NCBI RefSeq assembly: GCF_026212465.1
Contig: NC_080058.1
Coordinates: forward strand, 5,436,001 to 5,500,000
DNA: 64,000 bases
Direction of reading: 5' to 3'
Origin: Amaranthus tricolor
Taxonomy: Eukaryota > Streptophyta > Magnoliopsida > Caryophyllales > Amaranthaceae
The position numbers and the translations under genes were made by a program. Of this stretch, positions 11,961 through 22,338 are shown piece by piece. Under the pieces are notes generated by a model that was given only the letters and a program-made list of their open reading frames with translations, was not told the DNA's origin and did not search any database. The number at the start of each line of letters is the position of its first letter. Position 1 is the stretch's first letter.

Positions 11961-14038
11961 TGTATAGTAAATGTTTATATGTCCACTTCAGTATGCAAAA
12001 ATACTTGAACTAATTTAAAATGCATACATCAACTATTGAAAATACATACTTCTACGTGCAAAAATATTTACTAAAACTAATTTAATATAACTAATAAAAA
12101 TCATAGGAGATGTTTTTAAAACCTAATAAAAATCATAGTAGATGTTTTTATAAAATGCATATGCATAGTAGGTATTTTTGTGACTTGAGCTAAGTTTTGG
12201 GAGCCGTCTCTGAAAAAGATTGTCTCACGAGACTTATTGTTACCCAATTAGCTAAAAGACACGTGTATTATGAGCCCACATTAATGAACGCACGTGGCCA
12301 ATTGTACTAAGTGTCGGAGACAGTGAGACTAAGGCATATTACGAGGTTTAGGCCCCCACAAGCTGATAAGAAAACACGTGTCAAATGTCAAACCGTAGAT
12401 TAATAATGAAAAATATTAATTATAATAATAACAGAATGAGAATTTGTGCATAATTTTGGCAAACACGACACATTTTGTTGATTAAAATGAAATTGCCATC
12501 TTTGGCACAAACAGAGTTTACCATTTACGGGAGAGTTTAGGTACACTAATTCTAATTAATTATTTAATCTCGATTAAGGAAGTGGTCCTTAACGCTAATC
12601 CTTCTCATTAGTCTCTTGATTTTAACGCTAATCCTTTTTATGCTTACTGCTTCGTCAAAGGAGAAAATCTAAATTTAAAATAACAAATACTCTCTTGTCT
12701 CTCTCATTTAGCATCATTTTACATTTTGTATTGAATTTTTTGTTTTGTATTATTTTTATTTTTGTATAATGACTCATTGTTTTTTTTATTTCATCTATAT
12801 ACATTTTAACACTATTTTAATTTTATCCATATAATTTATTTTTTTTTAATATTTTTTGCAATTTTAAAAGGACGAAAGAGCAATGATGTAGCAAGTAGCC
12901 TCTTAATGTGAGCGCATGCATACCCTTTGGAAACAGCTTTTGTCCGTGCACCCACATACAAACTATGCTTATCATCTCTACAAACATCATTTCTTACTAC
13001 TTGCTAGTACTATTCTTTTTTCTTTTTTTTTTTTTTTTTTTACCATTTTGGCTCTTGCTTCCACATTAAAAAAAATAATAAATTTTATATTGCCATAAAT
13101 TCAAGTAATTTATTATTATAAATCCATATTGTCCCACATTAGTATTTATGTTTTTTCAATGGTTTTTCCATTATAATTGTATTGATAGTTGATTTGAAAG
13201 AAATTTTACAAATTTAAGTATTATTTTGATATCATTTTTGTTGTTGTTAAGAATTTGACATAATTAAGTTTACTAAAAAGTTTGGTTTGCATTAGGGTTT
13301 TAGGAAGAAATTAGTAAATTTGTTGGTTGTGGACTTTTGGGGTTGGTCTTTGTTATTTAACTATTTTTTGGTAAGACTATTTTCAAATAACTGCACAAGT
13401 AACAAACGTCAGCTGGCTTGGAGGATTGCCTTTGAGGACCACCTCCGACGATTAAGCCAGTAAATATACGAGGAATTGTATCTAACACACTCATCACCAA
13501 GTGTACAGCGGCATTGATATTCATTGAGTAATTAAGGTTTGTTTATGACATAGGACCTTTGTGTTCTTAATCAAAGACTATTTGCTATTCTCCAAATGAT
13601 TGAGAGTAAATAGTCGCGTTTCAATTGTGTAAATAAACGCAACCTACCTTATAAATGAGATATGTCAGTGTATTTATAGTGGTGGATCATTTGGGAGCTC
13701 AGGAAGTCCTAACTGGTATGAAAGTCATCTTTAGCCTTGGTTTAGATTGTTAATTAGTACAGTTGACGGACACCTTTTTTCTTTAGGCAGATATCAGAGC
13801 CAACTTGGTGTTGACGTGGCCTTTTCTTATTGGAGGCAAAGTAAGTCATTAAATATCAAAAATATCTTTTTTCCTAAAATGAGAAAGCTAGTTACTTTTG
13901 TTAGAAAATTAATTCATTTGTCCTTTAACTATTACTTACAAATATACAATTAGCAATCACATTAAACAATAAACAATAATTAATTACCTCCTGATACAAA
14001 GTAGTATGTTCATACACTACAACAAATTTAGTAAGTCA
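11961..14038. other. intergenic; possible LTR fragment at 13390-13830
   Basis: No intact gene. Bases 13390-13830 are less AT-rich than their surroundings and include CACCTCCGACGATTAAGCCAG and TATTTATAGTGG, which look like LTR promoter/R-region sequence. No TG...CA boundaries or target duplication were found, so the call is tentative. Confidence 0.35.
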
Positions 14039-14145
14039 AAAATCAATTATCCTAACATCCAAATCTTCATCAAGAAGAATCACATTTGAACTTATATTTT
14101 GGTGCAAATGAGGAGGCTCAACTCCATGATGGAGCCAAGCAACAG
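14039..14145 (-). pseudogene. receptor-like kinase fragment (BIR-type)
   Basis: About 35 codons on the minus strand read VAWLHHGVEPPHLHQ followed by NISSNVILLDEDLDVRIIDF and then a stop. This matches the catalytic-loop region of plant leucine-rich-repeat receptor-like kinases. The HQN triad in place of HRD and the WLHHG lead-in point to the BIR group, many of whose members are catalytically dead. Nothing of the N-lobe, transmembrane segment or LRR region is visible on either side. It is therefore an isolated scrap, probably left by a duplication or carried in by a mobile element. Family recognition is from motif memory and is the weak point. Confidence 0.6.
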
Positions 14146-15093
14146 GATGAACAGAGAGCAAAGAAGAACATATAAAGTTTGTAGATTCAAAAAGGGCATT
14201 AATGTCATTTAATACCAATTAACGTTCTAAATAACGTTTTTTTTGACGCTTTAATATTACTGTTTCGTTAAGTTAAATAGTATGATATTATACTGTGGAA
14301 CCTTTTTTTAAGAAATTCTTTCACTTGCGTTTCTTAAAAACTAAATGCTATAATGTAGAATTTCTTTTAACTTGATAATTTATACTAGAGATTAAAAATG
14401 GTATTTACTAAAACATGTAAAATAATAAAATACCTATAAAGAATATTAGGGTTCACAAATGCTATTTAATAGGATAACATGTTAGCTCAATAATACTTGA
14501 GAACTGCAATTTGGAGTAACCAAACTGGACATAATAATCCCAAATTAGGCATATGTAATGAGCTAAACATGGCTAGGGTAAGGTCCAACCTTATTACTAA
14601 GAGCTATTTTTATGAAAGATCGTCTATCAGTGAGAAGACTACAAATAAGAACCCTATATTATTATCTATATTCTTATAATACATATGAAATGAGCTATTT
14701 AACCCATATATGAGGTGCGTCCGTCTTATAAAACTCAATAATCAAAAGGTTTGATCTGTTTGACCTTTTTTTTTTGAGACGGCCTTAAAATAAGAAATAT
14801 ATATTATCATAATTTATACTAATTAGATTATTTAATTCATGTATAAGGTGCATCTTTCGGAGAAACCATAACAATTTATGTTTGTATTTTGGTTTTTGTA
14901 CCTATCCGTAATTTAGCCTCTTAACTCTCTTTGCCACAAATCCAGCCCAGTAATTATTTACGGCCCAAATATTGAAAAACTCGTTTCACTGTATGAACGG
15001 GCCCCCAAATTCTATTTTTACGAAATGGTCCTAAAAACGGAGCCGTATCCTCGTTTTGTGGTCCAATATTGCGCAACCCATAACTATTTCACT
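14146..15093. other. intergenic, GAGAC motifs
   Basis: No gene. Bases about 14700-14850 contain GTCCGTCTTATAAAACTC and GAGACGGCCTTA words, a likely eroded GAGAC-type element. Confidence 0.45.
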
Positions 15094-15270
15094 AATGCTT
15101 TATTGAAACCGTTTCACTATGAAACGATTTTAATTGGGTCAATTTAAAATATATAAAAAAATTGCTTTGTGTGCAAATATGAATTTAAATTTCATTATTT
15201 TTTATATTTTTTCTAATGTGTTATTTGTATGGACCCATGTTACAGTGAGACAGTTTATACAAGACTTGTT
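15094..15270. mobile_element. short GAGAC-type MITE, copy 1
   Basis: This region is collinear with 25080-25252. Both start with an ATTGAGACCGTCT-like left end, continue with ATTGGGTCAA and AATTTCAT words, and finish with GTGAGACAGT or GTGAGACGGT near the right end. The ends form an inverted repeat of about 30 bases. This copy is the more decayed. Confidence 0.65.
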
Positions 15271-15635
15271 GTAATTATTTTGGTGTTTGTCAATTAAAAT
15301 GTAACACAAATTCTTAAATGAGACAGTCTCATGGTGAGTTGAAAATTTAATTTGTGTTATAAAAAAAACAATCCAAAATATCAAATCGATTTAAATTCAT
15401 CATATGATTAAGAATTCAGTCCGAATAATATAAATTATGAGAATATAAAACCCTTGTTATGAGGTCGTCTAACCGATGGATAGTTTCTTACAAGAGCAAC
15501 TGTAATATTATTATTTCAAAAAAGTAATATTTTATTTTCCAAGTTATATTAAATTATAAAAAGTATTTGCAGGTCTTTTTCGAGTTAAGGGCTTTACTGG
15601 CCGTATATTTTTATTTTTTCTAATAAAGGTATGAT

Positions 15636-15708
15636 TTATTGTCTTCCAATTCCCCCAAAACCCTGATCATAACTCATATGAGTGGGATATATTGAGTATG
15701 ATGATTAA
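15636..15708 (+). mobile_element. RTE-type LINE/SINE 3' tail fragment
   Basis: The words ACCCTGATCATAACTC, TATGAGTGGGATATAT and TGAGTATGATGATTA match, in order, the 3' end of the LINE fragment ending at 19905 and the copies at 29640-29812 and 45527-45640. Confidence 0.6.
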
Positions 15709-16322
15709 TTAAAAAGACTACTTTTTTTTTAATGGATAAAGTGATATTTGAATGAAGGAGTAGCAAGTTGGAAGAGTTTCAAATAGGGATGGTTGTTCAC
15801 TTAAAATTCGACCTTAATCCGACTCTTATCCGATTTAAATCTCAGAAAAAAAAAATCAAGTTGGAGTTTGATTTCATAATCCAACTCCGAACTGAAGTCG
15901 TGTCTCATGAAAAATTAAGATAAATTTGTATTTTCAAGATTATTATGGACATATTATTATGTGCTAATTTTGATTGTTGTTTAGCTTTCATCCTTAATAG
16001 TACAGTTATTAAACCATATCATAAAATAATTTTCCCCTAGACCCGACACTATTAAGTGTCCATGTGCCTTCAAATCGGTAGGCACATAAGAGTTCAAGAC
16101 TATTTATATATGCATTTTATTAGTATGGACATATAAGATATTAGTTAGTTTTTGAGATAGCGTCTATTTGGGAGACATATTTTAAATCCAACTCATTAAA
16201 GATTAATTGATTACTTATCGTATTTTTAATGCTTACTTATTGTATTCTTAATACCTACTTTTAATATCTTAAATGTCTACTTACATTATTCTTAATGCCT
16301 ACTTACAATATTTTTAAAAACA

Positions 16323-16591
16323 CTCCCTTCAATTCTTTTCAATTGTCCTATTTGGGTTGGGCACGAATATTAAGAAAGTGGAGAGACCACCTTAAATAGT
16401 AAACCTATATATGATGTAGTGGGTATTGGGGGTTAAATAGTGTAGTTTAGTAAAAAAAATAAGGGTGTTTTGGTAATTACATGAATAGTATAAGGACAAT
16501 TTAAAAATTATATTCTAAAATAGAAATGGGACAAAATTGAAGTGAATTGTCCAAATAAGAAAATGTGACAATTGAAAAGAATTGAAGGGAG
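16323..16591. mobile_element. Stowaway-type MITE
   Basis: The ends CTCCCTTCAATTCTTTTCAA and TTGAAAAGAATTGAAGGGAG are perfect inverted copies. The right flank is TA; the left flank has mutated to CA. The inside resembles the element at 1160 (GGGCACGAATATTAAG). Confidence 0.92.
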
Positions 16592-16706
16592 TATATAATA
16601 GACCGGCTCAATTGGAGATGGTCTCAAAGAGACCGTCTTTTACAAGAATTTGTAATAAGATATTACATTGCAAACGCAATACAATATTTGATGAAGAGGA
16701 TGCAAG

Positions 16707-17372
16707 TAGGGCTGGACATGGGTTTTGGACCTTAAGGGTTTAAATTTGATCCAATCCTAATTTAAAGATCTGAATCCACCTATTTTTGGACCCTTTAGAT
16801 CCGGGTCGGATTTGGGTTCATGACCTTAGGGTCTAGGTTCGAGCCCGGGTCCATACATTTGAGACCTAGATTCGACCCATTTACATTTTTTTAAAAAAAT
16901 TATATGTTAGCTATTATGTGTATTTAATTGTTTGATTTGGAATTTGTTATATTTCTAAATATTACCTGATGTTGCACTTTGTCGGTTCATGTAATTTAAA
17001 ATGTGGTTGCTGTACATATACTTTAAAAATTAAAAAGCTTGATAAATATTTCATTATAAGAACTTAAATGTTGGAAAATTTCTTATATTTATTTGCTCAA
17101 TGGGTATAAAGTATAAAAAGTCCTTGTTAGTCGAAAATGTTTAAATAATTTTATACGAATGGTCGAAAATTGTATAATATATTTTAAAAAAAAATTCAGG
17201 AAAAAATAAAATAAAATTGTTTTGGGCCCAGATCTTGACCCTAAACCTGCCAAACCCTAAGGGTCTGAATCCGGGTCCATATATTTTAGACCCTATAAAT
17301 CTGGGCCCAAAATTAGAATTTGAATATGGATCTAGCTGAACCCGACCAAGATCCGATCTATGCCCATCCCAA
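16707..17372. mobile_element. hAT-type non-autonomous element
   Basis: The left end TAGGGCTGGACATGGG and the right end, read on the minus strand as TTGGGATGGGCAT, form the inverted ends. Eight bases on the left (GATGCAAG, 16699-16706) and right (AATGCAAG, 17373-17380) form a target duplication with one mismatch, as expected for hAT transposition. The inside is rich in GGACCC and GGGTCC words and has no transposase frame. A second, more decayed copy with the same internal order lies at about 56105-56610. Confidence 0.8.
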
Positions 17373-17380
17373 AATGCAAG

Positions 17381-18299
17381 GCTTATATCAGAATGATAAT
17401 GGTCAATATCAATTGTACATTTAGATTGTCTAATTATTATTATTACATTGATTGTTTCTTGTCAAACTTTTAAAATCCAGCATTGAAATTAAAATAAAAT
17501 AGATTATGGCGACAAACTCTAACCAATTAATAATGGAATAAATAGTTAACTGAGTTCAACCAATCAAGAATTATAAAACTTGATCATAAAACAATATCAA
17601 ATAAATAAAGTAATCTGCAATACAAACTTAATTCATAGTCGACCATGTTTAATCAATCATAACGAAATCTGGTAAACCAAGTTTTTCAATTGACACTTGA
17701 AAGCATTTACGAAAAAGGTTAAACTAACATTAATGTGAGCATTCACTAATCACTTGAATGCAAGAGAATATTCGTCTCACTAAACTCAGGTAAATGCTTC
17801 TTACATATTCGGATAAACTTAAAATGATCATCTACGATGTTAAAATAATCAATTAAAGAATGGGCTAATAGAAATGTTCTTTCAATCTTTGTGGGGGTTT
17901 TAGAATACTTCCCAAGTTTTTGCATCTTGGATTTCACGTGGTTCGTTTATATCATAATTCTTTATGATATATAATTGTGCCATCGATTAGTACTCTCTTT
18001 GTCTTTCTCATAATGTAAATGTTATAATATGGATGAAATTTAGTGAAAATGTCCACTAAATTGAAAAATAAGGAAAACTAATTATATTAATAGAGAAAAT
18101 AAATAAGTGATTAAGATGAAAAAGTGAATAAATTTGTAGATGAAAATAAAATTAAAAAAATTGTTTACACCACTATTTTCATGACCACGATTACACATCT
18201 ATAGTATCTAACAAGTAACAAGTAACAAGTAACTATTCATGATTTTGGGAGTACATGTATTTGTCACAAGATTTTTCCAAACATTTTATAATGTTATTA

Positions 18300-18345
<46 letters not shown>

Positions 18346-18825
18346 TAAGATTTTTGAAAATATGAATATATATTAAGATGGATATAAAGTTTACTATATA
18401 ATGACTTAAGATATTAAAATGAGATAAATTATTTACTTCTTAATTGAAGAACTTGATTAGTTCTATGAAATATAAGATGAATTAGTTAATTAATTATAGA
18501 TCTATTAGCAAATAAAAGCAAAGACATAATATCTAATGTCTTTGTTCTTATTAAAAAAATATCCTTTAATTAATTATCTTTCATTTTTTAAAGACACTTT
18601 TATGGTACCTGTCATTCTTCGTTCTTATTTTCCCATTCGACTTACAATTATTTGCTTTAACTCTCCGTAGGTTTATAAAACTAATCCAAATCCAAATTCA
18701 TATTATATTTTACTAATGACTGATCTAACTGTTGATTAATTTCATTCAATTTCGTATCACAATCGATTCTTTTACTTTTTAAAAAAAAATATTTATTATA
18801 TTATATGATAGAATCTATTTGGGAG
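17381..18825. other. intergenic
   Basis: No gene. A possible eroded MITE lies at about 17992-18253 (TACTCTCTTTGTCTTTC ... GGGAGTACA). ACAAGTAACAAGTAACAAGTA at 18207 is a small tandem repeat. Confidence 0.4.
18295..18343. repeat. (ATT)n microsatellite
   Basis: About 15 consecutive ATT/TTA units, almost uninterrupted. Confidence 0.95.
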
Positions 18826-19905
18826 ACGGTACCGTAGTGCATGATATTTGCGGATAACATAGTGCTGGTAGCAGAAACTAGAGAGGAGGTTAGTAACAAA
18901 TTGGATGAGTGGAGGGAAGCTTTAGAAGGTAAAGGATTGCGCATTAGCCGTACGAAGACCGAGTTTTTGCGCAGTGACTTTAGTGGGACACAATCGGTAG
19001 GTAAACCAGAGGTGTCCATAGAGGAAACAGTTGTTAAGAGTACAACCAAGTACAAGTATTTGGGATCGATCATTCAAAGGGATGGGGAGATTGACGGGGA
19101 TGTAAATCATCGTATACATGCGGGTTGACTCGAGTGGCGAGCAACCACCGCAGTGCTATGTGATAGGAAATTCTCAAGCAAGATAAAAGGAAAATTCTAC
19201 CGGGCGGCAATCAAACCTACATTGCTATATGAGATCGAATGTTGGCCTGTAAAGAAAATTTTCGAACATAAGATGGAAGTTACAGAAATGCGTATGCTGA
19301 GGTGGATGTGTGAGCACATATTGATGGATCGAATTAAGAACCAAGTGTTTAGGGACAAACTAGGGGTAGGCGGGTAGCCCCTAGATCTGGAAAAATGCGC
19401 GAAAATAGACTGAGGTGGTTTGGTCATGTGCAGTGAAAGACTTTCGACGTCTCTGTGAGGAGGGTAGAAAGCATTATAGTAGAGGGTAAGAGGAGTCGAG
19501 GAAGACCCAGGATAACTTGGGATGAGCAAATAAGAGTTAACTTGCATGAGTTAAACCTCTCTGCGGTCATGACTAGGGATAGGAGCAGTTGGAGACGCCA
19601 TATCCATGTCTTAGATTACTGATGTCCTCTTAGTTTACCTTTTAGTGTTCTTAACCTCTTGCTTTTATCGTTTCCTTTCTATTAGTTCTTTGTGTTCTTT
19701 TTGTAGTGGTTCTTCTCATTTTTATAGGCCTTTAAGTTATCTTTCACGTGTGATTACGTCTTAATATCTTCCTTGAGTCGAGGGACTCCTTTGGCCGCAC
19801 TTTCCTTTATGGGTATGAGTTGCTGCCGTCTTTCCCTCCCCAGACCCTGGCCTTAGTTTTTCTATGAGCAGGATATACAGGGTAGAATGATGATAATAAT
19901 AGAAT
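18826..19905 (+). mobile_element. RTE-clade LINE fragment, 3' part of reverse transcriptase
   Basis: Reading on the plus strand from 18841, the protein begins MIFADNIVLVAETREE. This is the reverse-transcriptase catalytic box, with FADN where an active enzyme has FADD. It continues through TKTEFLRSDF and TKYKYLGSIIQ. A TGA at 19126 then interrupts a frame that resumes with KIKGKFYRAAIKPTLLYE and TEMRMLRWMCEH, stops again at 19375, and continues out of frame through RGRPRITWDEQIR to RSSWRRHIHVLDY. After the coding part comes a non-coding 3' tail with TATGGGTATGAGTTGC, CCAGACCCTGGCC and GAGCAGGATATACAGGG. It ends in an ATGATGATAATAATAG tail, which is typical of RTE elements. Everything 5' of the RT box is missing. 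The element is dead: catalytic Asp replaced, two stops and a frameshift. Confidence 0.88.
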
Positions 19906-20074
19906 GTTGCAAAATTTGAGGAGATTTTTTTCACTAAAATTTAATAACCATATCACATGAATCCTTACTTGATCTATATATGTATTCAAAATGTTTTAAT
20001 TAAACGGTGAGATAATTATTATTTAAGTTTATTATAACTAATACACGATAAAATTAGATTTCAATTATATGGTA
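19906..20074. other. short spacer
   Basis: AT-rich with no feature, between the LINE tail and the interrupted Stowaway element. Confidence 0.5.
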
Positions 20075-21214
20075 CTCCCTCCATTTTCTAATATTTTTCC
20101 CATCTAAAACATATTCCAATATAAGGAGAGACATATAAATTTAATAAATGTTTCTGAGACATATATAGAAGATAAAATATATCCATATTAGATCTTGTTA
20201 ATACAAGTGCCAAAACACTTAATAATGATGAATTTGATCACTTAATCGAACATACCTTAGCTTGTATTTTGGAGAGGAACGATAAGGATGTGTCGAATGT
20301 GAATGGTTTAAGGTTTGGAACGATCGATGAGGTGCTTAATGTGAGGCAGGCTTCACTAAAGGGTGGAACCATGCCTTGAACTAGGCAAGGCATGGCATGA
20401 AGGCTGCTCGCTCAAGGCAACATGAAAAAGTAAGTCAGAACGCACCAGAGGAGGGTGCTCATTCGAGCATTATATGTGCTCGTTTGAGCACATGTGAAAT
20501 CAGCCAACAGAAGCTTTCTGATGAAAGTGCTTGTTGGAGCACTTTAGTGCCTTGAACGAGCACTTTGCCTAGGATGCTATTTTGGACTGTTTAATGCCCG
20601 GTTTAAGGCATTGAAATGGTGTATTGTGGGGCAATTAATCTAGGAATAATGGTGGGCATTATTTCTATGGTTATTGCTAGGTTTATTATTGATGTTTAAT
20701 ATGCATTAAGAGGGTGTTCATTGCTAAGATTAATGTATGTTAATTATAGAGTGTGAATTTTGCTTTATGGTGCATTGAAGTGTGACTCTAAGAATGATAC
20801 TCACATTCCTCTATAAAAGTGAGTATCATTCATAGAGCAAAGGGCACCACAAACACACTTTGAAAGAGAGCTATTACTTTGATTGAAACTTGAGAGTGTT
20901 CATCATTGTTCTAGCATTTTGTGATCTTGAGAGATTGTTTTCAAGATAAGATGAGGTTTATTACATTGTAATTGTTGAATTTCAATCTAATAAAACTACA
21001 TTTGAGGGGGAGGTATTCAAGATTTCATTTTTGCACTTGATTTTCATTTTGTTTTTTATTGTTGAACTTCTTTGAGGCTTTCATTTCAGATCTTGTTAAA
21101 TTCGTTTTAATATATATTTTTTTATTATATATTTTTTATAATTTTTATAATGTGCATTTAAAGATATTGAGTCTTAAAATAAAAATTGTGAAAAGTAAAC
21201 GAGAAAAAAAGGAG
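20075..21214. mobile_element. Stowaway MITE split by an LTR insertion
   Basis: The left half (20075-20195) starts CTCCCTCCATTTTCTAA after a TA. The right half (21089-21214) runs from the GATCTTGTTAAATTCG word to AAAAAAAGGAG followed by TA. Joined across the insertion, the two halves have the length and internal order of a normal Stowaway copy of roughly 240 bases. The MITE therefore predates the LTR that splits it. Confidence 0.75.
20196..21088 (+). mobile_element. solo-LTR-like insertion, 893 bases
   Basis: It starts TGTTAATACAAG and ends TTTCATTTCA. GATCT lies directly on both sides (20191-20195 and 21089-21093), a 5-base target duplication typical of LTR elements. Inside are TGCTCG palindromes (20449-20572), a TATA box in CCTCTATAAAAGTGAG near 20813, and AATAAAACTACA near 20989, in the order U3-R-U5 on the plus strand. 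A 12-base inverted repeat, AATGATACTCAC and GTGAGTATCATT, brackets the TATA box. The match between flanks can be read as 12 bases (AGATCTTGTTAA), because the element also begins TGTTAA, so a non-LTR insertion with a 12-base duplication is a weaker alternative. Confidence 0.68.
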
Positions 21215-21883
21215 TACTAGCTAATTAATGGCCTATATAGTTAGATACTTAGATGTAGCACAAGCACAACCTACTAATGATATTGCTATAGTAGGCATAA
21301 TTAATCGCTATAGTGGGCATAACTTGCTAATCGCCATACTTGTCATTTTATAATCAAATTTAGGGAAACTTGTTTACTCATAAATTTAAAGGTCTACATT
21401 CAACATTGGATATCTAAAAACATTTTAGGTGTAATATATAGGGTTAGATTGATTGATAATTTGATTTAATTTTTATATATGAGTCGTTTAAGGTCAAGTC
21501 GAGTTGAATTATATTTGATTTAGTTAATCAGGTCAATTTTAAATAACTTTATTTCTAGAATTATTTTTTTGGGATTATAAGTTAGTTGAGAAAAAGAAAA
21601 TGCTAGATGAGAATCAAACCCAATACTTTAGAAAGTAATATTTATGTTGATTGAAACAAGACCAAAATTAGCATTTGAACTATTTTCATTGCATTTCCAT
21701 ATCATAATCAATTCTTCTATTTTTTTTTGAAAATAAATGTAAATCATCATCATCCTACCCAATATATCCTGCTCATAGAAATATAAATGTAAATCCTATA
21801 TAAATTATAATATGGTAGAATCTTACAAAACTTGAGAAGTTTTCTAGACCAAAACTATTGAATATTCATGTTGGGGTAGTAAG
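21215..21883. other. intergenic with reverse RTE tail at 21735-21785
   Basis: No gene. Reading minus, 21785 to 21735 gives TATGAGCAGGATATATTGGG followed by TAGGATGATGATG, another copy of the LINE/SINE 3' tail family. Confidence 0.55.
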
Positions 21884-22333
21884 TACTTCCTCTTCTGTTC
21901 ATCATATTTGTTACATTTGACTTTTACGCAATCTAATGCGTTATTTTAATCATTTATATATTGAATTATGCATAACTAACATAAAAAGTTAATGAGAGTG
22001 TTTGGATATTAGCTTTGACATTGGTTTTTTGGTTGACTTTTGATTTTTGGCTTATTATTTGGTCAAACAGACAAAAAATTTTTGGTAAATGACTTTTAAG
22101 CCAAAATAAAAAGCTAAACAGTCAACAACCAATATATAATTGGATTTATCAAACATCTCCATAACACAACTGACTTTTTTCATCTAACTTAAAAAGCTTA
22201 CAAAAACATTCAACTAGTCAAACAAGCCAACTAAAAAAGCCAATAACCAACAACGAACAACCAAACACCTCAACTATCATGAATATGAAATTAGAGATTC
22301 AAACAAGATGATACTTAGATATATTTTTTCATA
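21884..22333. mobile_element. truncated MITE carrying a nested hAT-like MITE
   Basis: The left part starts CTTCCTCTTCTGTTC after TA and matches the element at 24743-25000 through CGCAATCTAATG. At about 22003 it is broken by a nested element whose ends GAGTGTTTGGATATT and AACAACCAAACACCTC are inverted, spanning about 22003-22272. After it, the outer element resumes with GATTCAAACAAGATGATAC and runs to the LTR at 22339. The right terminus of the outer element was not found. Confidence 0.6.
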
Positions 22334-22338
22334 TATAC

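Noticed and set aside
13390..13960. Possible gene in a less AT-rich island
   Set aside because: Frames are short and without motifs. LTR-like words fit better, but boundaries are missing.
17746..17937. 63-residue minus-strand frame with protein-like composition
   Set aside because: I could not match it to a family and found no flanking exons. It was kept out of the gene list for lack of support.
19197..19547. 116-residue minus-strand frame
   Set aside because: It is antisense to the LINE reverse-transcriptase fragment, whose plus-strand reading has clear RTE motifs.
20190..20201. 12-base target duplication indicating a LINE-type insertion
   Set aside because: TG...CA ends with GATCT on both sides, plus a TATA box and U3-like modules, favour an LTR. 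The extra seven matching bases are explained by the LTR starting TGTTAA and one chance flanking base.
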